A DNA stretch of 64,000 nt from Roseovarius spongiae (GTDB taxonomy: Bacteria > Pseudomonadota > Alphaproteobacteria > Rhodobacterales > Rhodobacteraceae): the NCBI RefSeq assembly GCF_003651245.1, contig NZ_RAPE01000002.1, positions 372,001-436,000 of the forward strand, in the 5' to 3' direction. The translations under genes and the position numbers were made by a program. This document shows, in pieces, positions 1-8,023 of this stretch. The notes under the pieces are model-generated. The model did no database searches. It was not told where the DNA came from and saw only the letters and a list, made by a program, of their open reading frames with translations. Within the stretch, counting starts at the first letter, position 1. Each line of letters opens with the position of its first letter.

Positions 1-162
1 CACCGCGCGCGGCGCGATTGTCCAGAGGGCGGCGTCGGCGCGGCGGAGGTTGCGCCGGGGCAGGCGCCGTCAGAGCGGGTAAATGGGGAACATCAAAAGA
101 TTTTGTGCAGACATATTCGCAGAGGCTCGACATTCCGCGCGCGGTGGCCTTTTCTGCGCGCC

Positions 163-1068
163 ATGGATACTGTCCCGAATTCCCGGCCCGGCTGGGGCGT
201 CTTCTGGATGATCGTCACGGGCGGGTGTTTCGTGGGGGTCACCGCGCTCGTCAAGGTGCTGGGCACCGACGTGCCCGCGACCCAGGCGGCCTTTCTGCGG
301 TATTTCCTCGGGCTCGCGTTCCTGATCCCGATGGCCCGTTCGATCCTGCGCACGCGGTTCACCCGCCGGCGGATCGGGATTTTCGCCGCGCGCGGCGCCG
401 CGCATACCGCCGGGGTGATCCTGTGGTTCTTCGCGATGGCGCGCATGCCGCTCGCGGATGTCACGGCGATGAACTACCTGTCGCCGATTTACGTGACGCT
501 CGGGGCGGCGTTCTTCCTGGGCGAGACGCTCGCCCTGCGGCGGGTCATGGCGATCGGGGCGGCGCTGGTGGGCACGCTCATCATCTTGCGCCCGGGCTTT
601 CAGGAGGTCGGGCCGGGGCATGTGGCGATGCTGTTCGTGGCGATGTTCTTCGGCGCGTCCTACCTTCTGGCCAAGATCGTGAGCGACGACTGCTCGCCCG
701 CCGTGGTGGTGGGCATGCTGTCGATCACCGTCACGATCGGGCTGGCGCCGCTGGCGTGGCTGCACTGGGTCACGCCGACATGGACCGAGGTGCTGATCCT
801 CTTCGGCGTCGCCTGTTTCGCGACCGCGGGGCATTTCACCATGACGCTGGCGTTCCGCGCGGCGCCGCTCACCGTGACGCAGCCGGTCACCTTTCTGCAA
901 CTGGTCTGGGCGGTGCTGCTGGGCGCGCTGGTCTTCGGCGAGGGGGTGGATCCGTTCGTGATTCTCGGCGGACTGGTGATCGTGGGATCGGTCAGCTTCA
1001 TCACCTGGCGCGAGTCGGTGCTCAAGCGCCGGGCGATCACGCCGGCCTTTCACCAGACGAAATACTGA
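163..1068 (+). CDS. EamA/DMT-family inner-membrane transporter
   Basis: Ten-helix permease of the drug/metabolite transporter superfamily, probably exporting a small metabolite; the substrate cannot be told from sequence. The 301-residue product is nearly all hydrophobic helices arranged as two EamA halves of about 140 residues, which is the normal length. The start is placed at the ATG just before DTVPNSRPGWG because it gives a short cytoplasmic N-terminus followed at once by helix 1; an upstream in-frame ATG at 103 would add 20 Arg-rich residues with no family support. It converges on the binding-protein gene downstream, with a hairpin between them. Confidence 0.85.
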   Translation: MDTVPNSRPGWGVFWMIVTGGCFVGVTALVKVLGTDVPATQAAFLRYFLGLAFLIPMARSILRTRFTRRRIGIFAARGAAHTAGVILWFFAMARMPLADVTAMNYLSPIYVTLGAAFFLGETLALRRVMAIGAALVGTLIILRPGFQEVGPGHVAMLFVAMFFGASYLLAKIVSDDCSPAVVVGMLSITVTIGLAPLAWLHWVTPTWTEVLILFGVACFATAGHFTMTLAFRAAPLTVTQPVTFLQLVWAVLLGALVFGEGVDPFVILGGLVIVGSVSFITWRESVLKRRAITPAFHQTKY

Positions 1069-1094
1069 AGGCGCCCGACGCGCGGGCATGAAAA

Positions 1095-1119
1095 AACCCC
1101 GGCGCGCCGCGCCGGGGTT
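1095..1119 (-). terminator. Rho-independent terminator (bidirectional hairpin)
   Basis: Perfect inverted repeat with arms AACCCCGGCGC and GCGCCGGGGTT around a short centre. The run of A at 1091-1096 becomes a U-tract on the minus-strand transcript, so it best terminates the binding-protein gene. It sits between two convergent genes and may also stop the DMT gene. Confidence 0.8.
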
Positions 1120-1146
1120 CCCTTTGCCGTGACGGCGGGGCGTGGT

Positions 1147-2703
1147 TTACGCGAACCACCAGCGCTCCATCCAGCGCTCTCCGTCCATGTCCCAGTTCGA
1201 GGCGTATTCGCCATGCCCGATCTTGTCGGTGATGGCGAAGACGTAGTTGGCGAACATCGGGATGATCGCGCCGCCCTGGTTGGCGAGGATGTCCTGCATC
1301 TCGAAATACATCTCGCGGCGCTTGGCGTCGTCGAGTTCGGCGCGCGCCTTGACCATCAGTTCCTCGAAACGCTCGTTGCACCAGAAGGTGTCATTCCAGT
1401 CGGCGCCGCATTTGTAGGCGGTGGCGAACATCTGGTCCTCGACGGGACGACCGCCCCAGTAGACCGCGGTAAACGGTTTCTTCATCCAGATGTCGGACCA
1501 GTAGCCGTCATTGGCCTCGCGCTTGACGTCGATGTTGATGCCGGCGGTCTTGGCCGAAGCCTGGTAGAGAACGGCCGCGTCGACCGCGCCGGGATAGGCG
1601 GCGTCCGAGGCGGAAAGCTGGACCGACACGCTGTCGACGCCGGCCTCTTTCAGATACCACTTGGCCTTGTCCGGGTCATAGACCTTCTGTTCAAGTTCAC
1701 TGTTGAAATAGCGCTGTCCCGGTCCGATCGGGTGGTCGTTGCCGACCGAGCCGTAACCGAACAGGATCTTCTCGACCAGTTCCTCGCGGTTGATTGCGTA
1801 TTTCAGCGCCTGGCGGATGTTGTTGTCGGTGAACGGATCCTTGGTGACCGTCATCGCGAAGGTGTAGTGTTGCGTCCCGGCGATGGATTCGATCTTGATC
1901 GCCTTGTTGCGCTCCAGGAGGCCGGCGGATTTGAGATCGACCTTGTCGATCGCGTGAACGTCGCCCGAGACGAGCGCGGTCGTGCGCGCGTTCTGGTCGA
2001 CGACGACCAGCGTTTCGATGCTGTCGAACCAGCCGACATCGTCGCGCCAGTGGTTCTCATTGCGCTCGAACTGCGAGGAAACGCCGGCATTGAAATCCTT
2101 GAGCACGTAGGCGCCGCAGCCGTCACCCGATTTCCAGTCGATTCCGCCGCCTTCCTTGGCCGGGCAGATCGCGAGGTGGTAATCGGTCAGGATGAACGGG
2201 AAGTCGGCGTTGCCCCCGTCGAGCTTGAAGATAACGGTGTCGTCGCCCTCGGTCGTGAGCTCCTGGATGGGCGCCACGATAGGACCGGCGGCCGAGGTGG
2301 AATCCTCGCCGCGGTGATGGTTGATGGACGCGACCACATCCTCGACGGTCACGGGCTTGCCGGAATGGAAGGTCACGCCCTTGCGCAGCTTGAAGCGCCA
2401 TTCCGAGGCGTCATCGGAGGCCTCCCAGCTTTCGGCGAGCTCGGGCTGGACGCTGCCGTCCTGCGCCACCTCGGTCAGCCGGCCGTGCACGCCGAAGCTC
2501 AGCGCGATCATGTAGCCGTTTTCCCACTGGCCGGGGTCGAGCGTGTCGGTGGTCTGGCCATGGCCCTTGGCGACGCGCAGATGGCCGCCGCGCTTGGGTT
2601 CGGCCATCGCGCCGCCAAGGGGCAGGGCCGACGCGGCGGCGGCCACGGCGGTGGTTTTCAGAAATCCGCGGCGGTCGAACATGCCGCCTTTAACAAGTGT
2701 CAT
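1147..2703 (-). CDS. ABC transporter substrate-binding protein, family 5, Tat-exported
   Basis: Periplasmic binding protein of the peptide/opine/nickel class (SBP_bac_5), 518 residues, the usual size. The N-terminus carries a twin-arginine signal, DRRGFLKTT, followed by an Ala-rich stretch ending near AMA, so it is expected to fold in the cytoplasm before export. The start was chosen because the ATG lies about 7 residues before the RR motif and has GGGAGA upstream; 36 further upstream codons have no signal-peptide logic. No permease or ATPase genes of this transporter lie next to it, so it is an orphan here. It is divergent from the choline-sulfatase gene; a role in taking up a choline-related ligand is only inferred from that. 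Confidence 0.88.
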   Translation of the reverse strand: MTLVKGGMFDRRGFLKTTAVAAAASALPLGGAMAEPKRGGHLRVAKGHGQTTDTLDPGQWENGYMIALSFGVHGRLTEVAQDGSVQPELAESWEASDDASEWRFKLRKGVTFHSGKPVTVEDVVASINHHRGEDSTSAAGPIVAPIQELTTEGDDTVIFKLDGGNADFPFILTDYHLAICPAKEGGGIDWKSGDGCGAYVLKDFNAGVSSQFERNENHWRDDVGWFDSIETLVVVDQNARTTALVSGDVHAIDKVDLKSAGLLERNKAIKIESIAGTQHYTFAMTVTKDPFTDNNIRQALKYAINREELVEKILFGYGSVGNDHPIGPGQRYFNSELEQKVYDPDKAKWYLKEAGVDSVSVQLSASDAAYPGAVDAAVLYQASAKTAGINIDVKREANDGYWSDIWMKKPFTAVYWGGRPVEDQMFATAYKCGADWNDTFWCNERFEELMVKARAELDDAKRREMYFEMQDILANQGGAIIPMFANYVFAITDKIGHGEYASNWDMDGERWMERWWFA

Positions 2704-2993
2704 ATCAGTTTCTCCCTGATTGTTTGCGTTTATACTATAGCGACCCGCCTCGGCGCCGGCCAGTGGATCATGGCCGGATCGTCGCGACTTCGGAGGTTGC
2801 GCCCGTCGCAAGAGCCGGGCGCCGACCTGCCGGCGACCTCGTAAAGTGTCGCCTTGTCATGCGATTACGAGGCGCGCCGAACGCGTCATCCGAAGACGTT
2901 GGTTGTCATTGACGGATGAGTCAACGAAAAGTTAAGTGCCGCATGAAAGCCGCCGGGGCATCGGCCCGGCGCACCGCAGGAGGGCGCAGGCCA
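2704..2993. other. Divergent intergenic region
   Basis: Between the start codons of the binding-protein and sulfatase genes. It must hold both promoters. An AT-rich patch near 2720-2745 (TATAGTATAAAC on the minus strand) suits a -10 region for the binding-protein gene, and AGGAGGG at 2978-2984 is the ribosome-binding site of the sulfatase gene. No clear operator palindrome was found. Confidence 0.5.
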
Positions 2994-4508
2994 ATGACGC
3001 ATCCCAACATCCTCATCCTCATGGTCGACCAGTTGAACGGCACGCTGTTTCCCGACGGCCCGGCCGAGTGGCTGCATGCGCCCAACCTGCGCGCGCTGGC
3101 CGAGCGCTCGACCCGCTTCGCCAACGCCTACACGGCGAGCCCGCTCTGCGCGCCGGGGCGGGCGTCGTTCATGTCCGGGCTCCTGCCCTCGCGCAGCCGC
3201 GTCTACGACAACGCCGCCGAGTTCGCCGCCGACATTCCCACCTACGCGCACCACCTTCGGCGCGCGGGGTATCAGACCAGCCTCTCGGGCAAGATGCACT
3301 TCGTCGGTCCCGACCAGCTTCACGGGTTCGAGGAGCGGCTGACGACCGATATCTACCCGGCCGATTTCGGCTGGACGCCCGACTATCGCAAGCCCGGAGA
3401 GCGGATCGAGTGGTGGTATCACAACCTTGGCTCGGTGACCGGGGCGGGGGTGGCCGAGATTTCCAACCAGATGGAATATGACGACGAGGTCGCCTATCAC
3501 GCCACACGCAAGATCTACGATCTCGGGCGCGGGCATGACGCGCGGCCCTGGTGTCTGACGGTTTCGTTCACCCACCCGCACGACCCGTACGTCGCGCGGC
3601 GGAAATATTGGGATCTCTACGAGGATTGCGAGCATCTGCTCCCCGAGATCCCGGCGATGCAATACGATCACCACGACCCGCATTCGCAGCGCATCTTCGA
3701 CGCCAACGACTGGCGCAACTTCGACATCACAGAAGAGGATATCCGCCGCTCGCGCCGCGCCTATTTCGCCAACATCTCCTATCTCGACGCGCATGTCGGC
3801 GGGATCATGGAGGCGCTCGAGGGCACGCGGCAGGCGGAGAACACCATCGTCGTCTTCCTGTCCGATCACGGCGATATGCTGGGCGAGCGGGGGCTGTGGT
3901 TCAAGATGAGCTTCTTCGAGGGCTCGTTGCGGGTGCCGCTGATGATCGCCGCGCCGGGCATGGCGCCGGGGCGGGTCGAGGCGCCGGTGAGCACCATCGA
4001 CGTCTGCCCGACGCTGTGCGACCTCGCGGGCGCCGACATGGCCGGCATCGCGCCCTGGACCGAGGGTCAGAGCCTTCTGCCGCTGGGCCGCGGAGAGGGG
4101 CGCGAGGCGCCCGTCGCGATGGAATACGCAGCCGAGGCGTCCTATGCGCCGCTGGTGTCGCTGCGCCACGGCAAATGGAAATTCAACCGCTGCGCGCTCG
4201 ACCCCGACCAGCTCTTCGACCTGGAGGCCGACCCCCACGAGTTGACCAACCTCGCGGACGACCCGGCCCATGCCGAAACGCTCGCGCAGTTCGACGCCGA
4301 GGCGCGGGCGCGCTGGGATCTCGCGGCGTTCGACGCGCAGGTGCGCGAAAGCCAGGCGCGCCGCTGGGTGGTCTACGATGCGCTGCGCAAGGGCGGCTAT
4401 TACCCGTGGGACTACCAGCCGCTGCAGAGGGCGTCCGAACGCTACATGCGCAACCACATGGACCTGAACGTGGTGGAGGAAAACCAGCGCTTCCCGCGCG
4501 GGGAGTGA
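2994..4508 (+). CDS. betC: Choline-sulfatase-type sulfatase
   Basis: Hydrolyses a sulfate ester, most likely choline-O-sulfate to choline and sulfate, feeding glycine-betaine synthesis. The 504 residues match the size of BetC. The metal-binding Asp lies in LMVDQLNG near residue 12, the formylglycine region is SPLCAPGRASF with the Cys at about 52, and a second metal cluster is FLSDHGDMLGE near residue 303. The C-terminal region (KGGYYPWDYQPL) also fits choline sulfatases. The start is the ATG behind AGGAGGG; longer frames upstream lack homology. Odd point: the signature reads C-A-P-G-R, with Gly where Ser, Thr or Ala is usual. A glycosidic or other organic sulfate substrate is possible but less likely. 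Confidence 0.85.
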   Translation: MTHPNILILMVDQLNGTLFPDGPAEWLHAPNLRALAERSTRFANAYTASPLCAPGRASFMSGLLPSRSRVYDNAAEFAADIPTYAHHLRRAGYQTSLSGKMHFVGPDQLHGFEERLTTDIYPADFGWTPDYRKPGERIEWWYHNLGSVTGAGVAEISNQMEYDDEVAYHATRKIYDLGRGHDARPWCLTVSFTHPHDPYVARRKYWDLYEDCEHLLPEIPAMQYDHHDPHSQRIFDANDWRNFDITEEDIRRSRRAYFANISYLDAHVGGIMEALEGTRQAENTIVVFLSDHGDMLGERGLWFKMSFFEGSLRVPLMIAAPGMAPGRVEAPVSTIDVCPTLCDLAGADMAGIAPWTEGQSLLPLGRGEGREAPVAMEYAAEASYAPLVSLRHGKWKFNRCALDPDQLFDLEADPHELTNLADDPAHAETLAQFDAEARARWDLAAFDAQVRESQARRWVVYDALRKGGYYPWDYQPLQRASERYMRNHMDLNVVEENQRFPRGE

Positions 4509-4537
4509 TGCAGCGGGGGGCTGTTGGAGGATATGCA

Positions 4538-5128
4538 ATGAACGTCAAAGCCTGTGTCGACCATTACATAAAAGAAGTCCGACCGCACAAACAGAGTGAA
4601 ATGAAGTTCTACGCGGAACGACCGACCTTGACGGAGGCTATGGAGGTCGCAGCGCGTTCCGTGCTGTTGAATGGCAAGAGACACCCGCATCAGTGTCGAA
4701 TATCCCATGCAACCTTGGATGAAGCGGGTCGAAAGTTGCTTAGTGAAGAGGCTCGGGTGGAAGCGGCCCGCAACTTCGGCGAACTATATTCGGTCGTGTC
4801 GGCAGCGATAGCGCCGATCCGCGGAATCGGTCCGCTCGCAATCTACGATATCAGTCACCGGATCGGTGCGTATCGCCGTCTTGAGCCGGAGAAGATATAC
4901 CTTCACGCCGGCGCGCGCACCGGCGCGAAAGTATTCGGGTTTTCAGGAGGGTGGATCGACAAGGCCGACCTGCCTGCCGAATTCGAACCTCTGTCGGCGG
5001 CGGAGATCGAAGATTGTCTGTGCATCTACAAGGATCACCTGCTTCGGCCCGGTGTAGGTGCTGCCGGCTGCGGTGGCGGGGCCAGCGTTTCGAAATGCGT
5101 GCCGAAAAGGGCGACAGGCGGCTGCTGA
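4538..5128 (+). CDS. Conserved hypothetical protein with helix-hairpin-helix-like segment
   Basis: A 196-residue protein of unknown function with no signal peptide or membrane helix. A good Shine-Dalgarno, GGAGG, lies 7 bases before the ATG. The N-terminal 90 residues look helical. The middle holds IRGIGPLAIYDISHRIGAY, whose hydrophobic-Gly-hydrophobic-Gly pattern resembles a helix-hairpin-helix, then KIYLHAGARTGAKVFGF, and near the end the acidic EIEDCLCIYKDHL. The last 26 residues are rich in Gly and Cys and look like an unrelated extension. Base composition is lower in GC than its neighbours, hinting at recent acquisition. I do not recognise the family firmly; nucleic-acid binding is a guess. 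Confidence 0.7.
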   Translation: MNVKACVDHYIKEVRPHKQSEMKFYAERPTLTEAMEVAARSVLLNGKRHPHQCRISHATLDEAGRKLLSEEARVEAARNFGELYSVVSAAIAPIRGIGPLAIYDISHRIGAYRRLEPEKIYLHAGARTGAKVFGFSGGWIDKADLPAEFEPLSAAEIEDCLCIYKDHLLRPGVGAAGCGGGASVSKCVPKRATGGC

Positions 5129-5167
5129 TTGAGCCCCCGGACCGTCACTCGCCCATTTCCCCTCCCG

Positions 5168-6565
5168 TCACCCCACCTCGTAGGGCAGCACCCCGCGCGC
5201 GTCCGGGTCCACCCGCAGGCGGCGCTCCAGCGGCGGGACCGAACGCTGGTGACAGTCCGTGCGTTCGCAGATGCGGCAGGAAATGCCGATCGGTTCATAG
5301 GCGGCGGGGTTGGAGAGGTCGAGATCGTCGGCATAGACGAGCGAGCCGGCGTGTTTCACCTCGCAGCCCAAGGCGATGGCGAACCTGCGCACCGGCGCGC
5401 CGAAGGAGCCGCCCGGTTTGGACACGTCCCGCGCAAGGCTGATATAGCGCACCCCGTCCGGCGTCTGCGCCAGTTGCCGCAGGAAGCGGCCCGGCGTTTC
5501 GAATGCGCGGTGCACGTTCCACAAGGGGCAGGCCCCGCCGTAGCGCGCGAATTGCAGGAGCGTGGCCGAGTGCCGCTTGGTGATCGTGCCGGCCTGGTCC
5601 ACCCGCACGAAGAAGAACGGCACCCCCTTGGCGCCGGGGCGTTGCAGGGTCGAGAGGCGGTGCGCCACCTGCTCGATCGAGGCACCGAAGCGGTTGGCGA
5701 GGATCTCGAGGTCGTGGCGGCACTCCTGCGCGGCGGCGAGGAAGGCGGCGTAGGGCATCATCGCGGCGCCGGCGTAGTAGTTGGCCAGCCCGATCTTGGC
5801 GATGTCGCGGGCCGCGCCCGACTGGAACCGCGCGAGGTCGAGCGTCGCCTCGAACAGCGAATCCCGCGTCAGCAACGCCAGTTGCATCAGCATCTGGAAG
5901 GTCTGCGTCTCGGGCGCCGCGCGCGAGGACAGGTAGAGCACCCCGCCGCGCCGGTCGAGATGGCGCAGCTTGCCCGCGTCGGTCAGGGCCACGGAAATTC
6001 CGATCTCCGAAAGCCGCGCGCGGGTCACGTCGCGCATCGTTTCTCCCGGCGCGCCGCTGTCGCCGAACCGTTCCGCGGCGCGGTCCACCGCGTCGATGTA
6101 GTTGTCGCAGTAGTGAAAGAAGTCGCGCACCTCGGTCCAGGGACTCTGCTGGGTCTGCGCGTCGTCGCGCCCCAGCGCCTCGTCGAGCGACGCGAGGCGC
6201 TCATGCGTCTGCTTGTAGGCGCCGTGGAGTTCGAGGAAGGCGCGCGCGAGGGCGGGCGCGTTGGCCGCCGCCAGCCGCAGATCAGCAAGCGGCGGCGGAT
6301 CGCTGAAGACCGGGTCGGCCAGCGCCTCGCGCATGTCGCTGACCATGCGTTCGGCGTCGCCGCTGCCCAGTTCGGTCACGTCGAAGCCGAATTCCTGCGC
6401 CAGCGCAAGCACCACCGTGGTGCTTACGGGGCGGTTGTTGTTCTCCATCTGGTTGAGATAGGGCAGCGACACGCCCAGCCGCGCGGCGAAGTCCTTTTGC
6501 GTGAGGCCGAGCCGCGTGCGCGTCTCGCGCAGCTTGGCCCCGGCGTAGAGCTTCCTGGTCGCCAT
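5168..6565 (-). CDS. pccR: Short-chain fatty acyl-CoA regulator (ScfR/PccR-like), XRE family
   Basis: Transcription factor of 465 residues. Residues about 8-65 form a Cro/C1-type helix-turn-helix (LRETRTRLGLTQKDFAARLG). The long C-terminal part is the domain shared by the ScfR group, which senses short-chain acyl-CoAs; it ends in a cysteine-containing segment, CRICERTDCHQRS, like a small metal or redox site. In Rhodobacter sphaeroides the relative PccR activates pccB during growth on propionate or acetate. The same role is inferred here because pccB lies 1.5 kb away and both promoters carry TTTGC repeats. The start ATRKLYAG is just ahead of the DNA-binding domain; longer upstream frames lack support. 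Confidence 0.9.
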   Translation of the reverse strand: MATRKLYAGAKLRETRTRLGLTQKDFAARLGVSLPYLNQMENNNRPVSTTVVLALAQEFGFDVTELGSGDAERMVSDMREALADPVFSDPPPLADLRLAAANAPALARAFLELHGAYKQTHERLASLDEALGRDDAQTQQSPWTEVRDFFHYCDNYIDAVDRAAERFGDSGAPGETMRDVTRARLSEIGISVALTDAGKLRHLDRRGGVLYLSSRAAPETQTFQMLMQLALLTRDSLFEATLDLARFQSGAARDIAKIGLANYYAGAAMMPYAAFLAAAQECRHDLEILANRFGASIEQVAHRLSTLQRPGAKGVPFFFVRVDQAGTITKRHSATLLQFARYGGACPLWNVHRAFETPGRFLRQLAQTPDGVRYISLARDVSKPGGSFGAPVRRFAIALGCEVKHAGSLVYADDLDLSNPAAYEPIGISCRICERTDCHQRSVPPLERRLRVDPDARGVLPYEVG

Positions 6566-6581
6566 CGTCACGCTCCGCTGG

Positions 6582-6633
6582 TTTGCAACTTTGCTCACCC
6601 GCGAGGGTAGTTTTGCATAGCGGGGTTTGCAAG
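6582..6633 (-). promoter_or_regulatory. TTTGC repeat cluster upstream of the ScfR regulator gene
   Basis: On the plus strand TTTGCAAC (6582) is followed directly by TTTGCTCA (6590), an 8-bp repeat; TTTGCATA (6612) and TTTGCAAG (6626) follow, 14 bp apart. These match the half-site TTTGCAAA known for PccR. Their position 17-68 bases before the start codon suggests autoregulation. The link to the regulator is inference from motif and position. Confidence 0.6.
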
Positions 6634-6636
6634 GGC

Positions 6637-7854
6637 TCAGCGCCGCACAATCTGCCGGGTTCGCGCCATCACCACGCCGATCGCAACGATCGCCAGCAGC
6701 CCGCTGACCAGCATCAGCCAGAGCAGGGGCGTCGCGCCGCTCTCGGGGGTCAGGACCACGCCCGCCAGCGCCGAGAGCAGCGCGCCGCCGCCGATCATCA
6801 GCGCGCCGGACAGGCCGCTCGCCGTGCCGGCGAGATGCGGGCGCACCGACAGCGCGCCGGCGGTCGCGTTGGGAATGGTCATACCGTTGCCGAGCCCCAT
6901 GCAGGTCATCAGCCCGAAGAAGCTGAGCGCGCTGCCGAGGCCCAGATAAAACAGCCCGAGGTTGATCGAGATGCCCACGGCGTTGATCAGCGTGCCCCAA
7001 TAGACCATCCGGTCGACGCCCACGCGCACCGAGAACGTGCCCGAGATGAAATTACCGACGAAATAACCGATCGCGGGCGCCCCGAAGTAGAAGCCGACCT
7101 CGGCGGAGGACAGGCCGAACACCTCGTCGCCGACGTAAGGCGCGCCGCCGAGATATGCGAAGAACGACCCCGACGACAGCGCCGCCGCCATCGCGTAGCC
7201 CCAGAAACGGGGCGAGCGGAAGAGAACCGGATATTCGCGGAACTGCTGGGCGAGCGTGTGGTCGCTGCGCGTCGCCGTTTCTCCCATGTCCGCCCACGCC
7301 AGCCAGAGTACGACCGCGCCAAGCAGGAACAGCAGCCAGAAACTCGCCTGCCAGCCGAACTGTTCGTCGAGCATTCCGCCGATGGCGGGACCGACCATCG
7401 GCACTACGGTCATGCCCATCGTGACGTAGCCGATCATGCTCGCCGCCTGGTCCTGGGGCACCATGTCGCGCACCACCGCGCGGCTCAGCACCATCGCGGC
7501 GACGATGGCGGATTGCGTCATGCGGAAGATGAGGAACACGGTGACGTTGGCCGCCAGCGCGCAGCCCACGGTGGCCAGCAGGAACACCACGATGCCGCCC
7601 AGCACCATCGGCCGGCGGCCGAGCTTGTCCGACATCGGTCCGATCACGATCTGAAAGACCGCGTTCACCCCGAGGTAGAGCGCGACCGAAAGCTGCATCA
7701 AGCGGTATTCGGTCTCGAAATAGTCGGTCATGCCGGGCAGGCTTGGCAGGAAGATGTTCATCGCCAGCGCCGAGATCCCCGCCAGCAGGATGAGCGTCAC
7801 GATATGCGGCGGCGTGCTGCGATCGAGGAAACGTATGACGGGCGGGGTGGACAT
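6637..7854 (-). CDS. Bcr/CflA-type MFS multidrug efflux transporter
   Basis: Twelve-helix major facilitator of 405 residues, proton-driven exporter of drugs or metabolites. The loop after helix 2 carries the MFS signature, here GPMSDKLGRRPMVLGG. Helix 5 has the antiporter motif region, VVPMVGPAIGGML. The N-terminus (IVTLILLAGISALAMNIFLPSLPGM) is typical of Bcr/CflA proteins. It sits between the ScfR regulator gene and pccB and is divergent from pccB, so its promoter shares the region that carries the 8-bp TTTGC repeats; co-regulation by acyl-CoA status is possible but unproven. Confidence 0.9.
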   Translation of the reverse strand: MSTPPVIRFLDRSTPPHIVTLILLAGISALAMNIFLPSLPGMTDYFETEYRLMQLSVALYLGVNAVFQIVIGPMSDKLGRRPMVLGGIVVFLLATVGCALAANVTVFLIFRMTQSAIVAAMVLSRAVVRDMVPQDQAASMIGYVTMGMTVVPMVGPAIGGMLDEQFGWQASFWLLFLLGAVVLWLAWADMGETATRSDHTLAQQFREYPVLFRSPRFWGYAMAAALSSGSFFAYLGGAPYVGDEVFGLSSAEVGFYFGAPAIGYFVGNFISGTFSVRVGVDRMVYWGTLINAVGISINLGLFYLGLGSALSFFGLMTCMGLGNGMTIPNATAGALSVRPHLAGTASGLSGALMIGGGALLSALAGVVLTPESGATPLLWLMLVSGLLAIVAIGVVMARTRQIVRR

Positions 7855-7906
7855 GGATCTTGGCTAAGCCGGCCTTGCCGGGAAGTCCATCGCGGGGGCG
7901 TGTCGG

Positions 7907-7978
7907 TTTGCCGGTTTGCAGTTTTACCGGATGACGCGGATCAGGCTTTGCAAATTTGCCCGAATCCGCTTTTGACCC
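7907..7978 (+). promoter_or_regulatory. Phased 8-bp TTTGC repeats in the pccB promoter
   Basis: Six units lie on one 8-bp grid: TTTGCCGG (7907), TTTGCAGT (7915), TTTACCGG (7923), TTTGCAAA (7947), TTTGCCCG (7955) and TTTGACCC (7971). The last unit overlaps a TTGACC -35-like hexamer (7972), followed 15 bases later by TAGATA (7993), a short spacing for a sigma-70 promoter and so one that may need an activator. The pccB start is 26 bases beyond. The likely ligand is the ScfR/PccR-type regulator encoded nearby. Confidence 0.65.
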
Positions 7979-8023
7979 GGTGGCATTCGGGCTAGATACC
8001 CTGCGACAGGCAAGGGGAGCGCC

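Noticed and set aside
1-82. Arg-rich reading frame ending at a TAA at 80-82
   Set aside because: Too short and low in complexity to tell a gene tail from chance; no homology recognised.
1129-2844. Long plus-strand open frame opposite the family-5 binding-protein gene
   Set aside because: It mirrors the real gene codon by codon in GC-rich DNA; the translation has no family features while the minus strand has a full Tat signal and binding-protein pattern.
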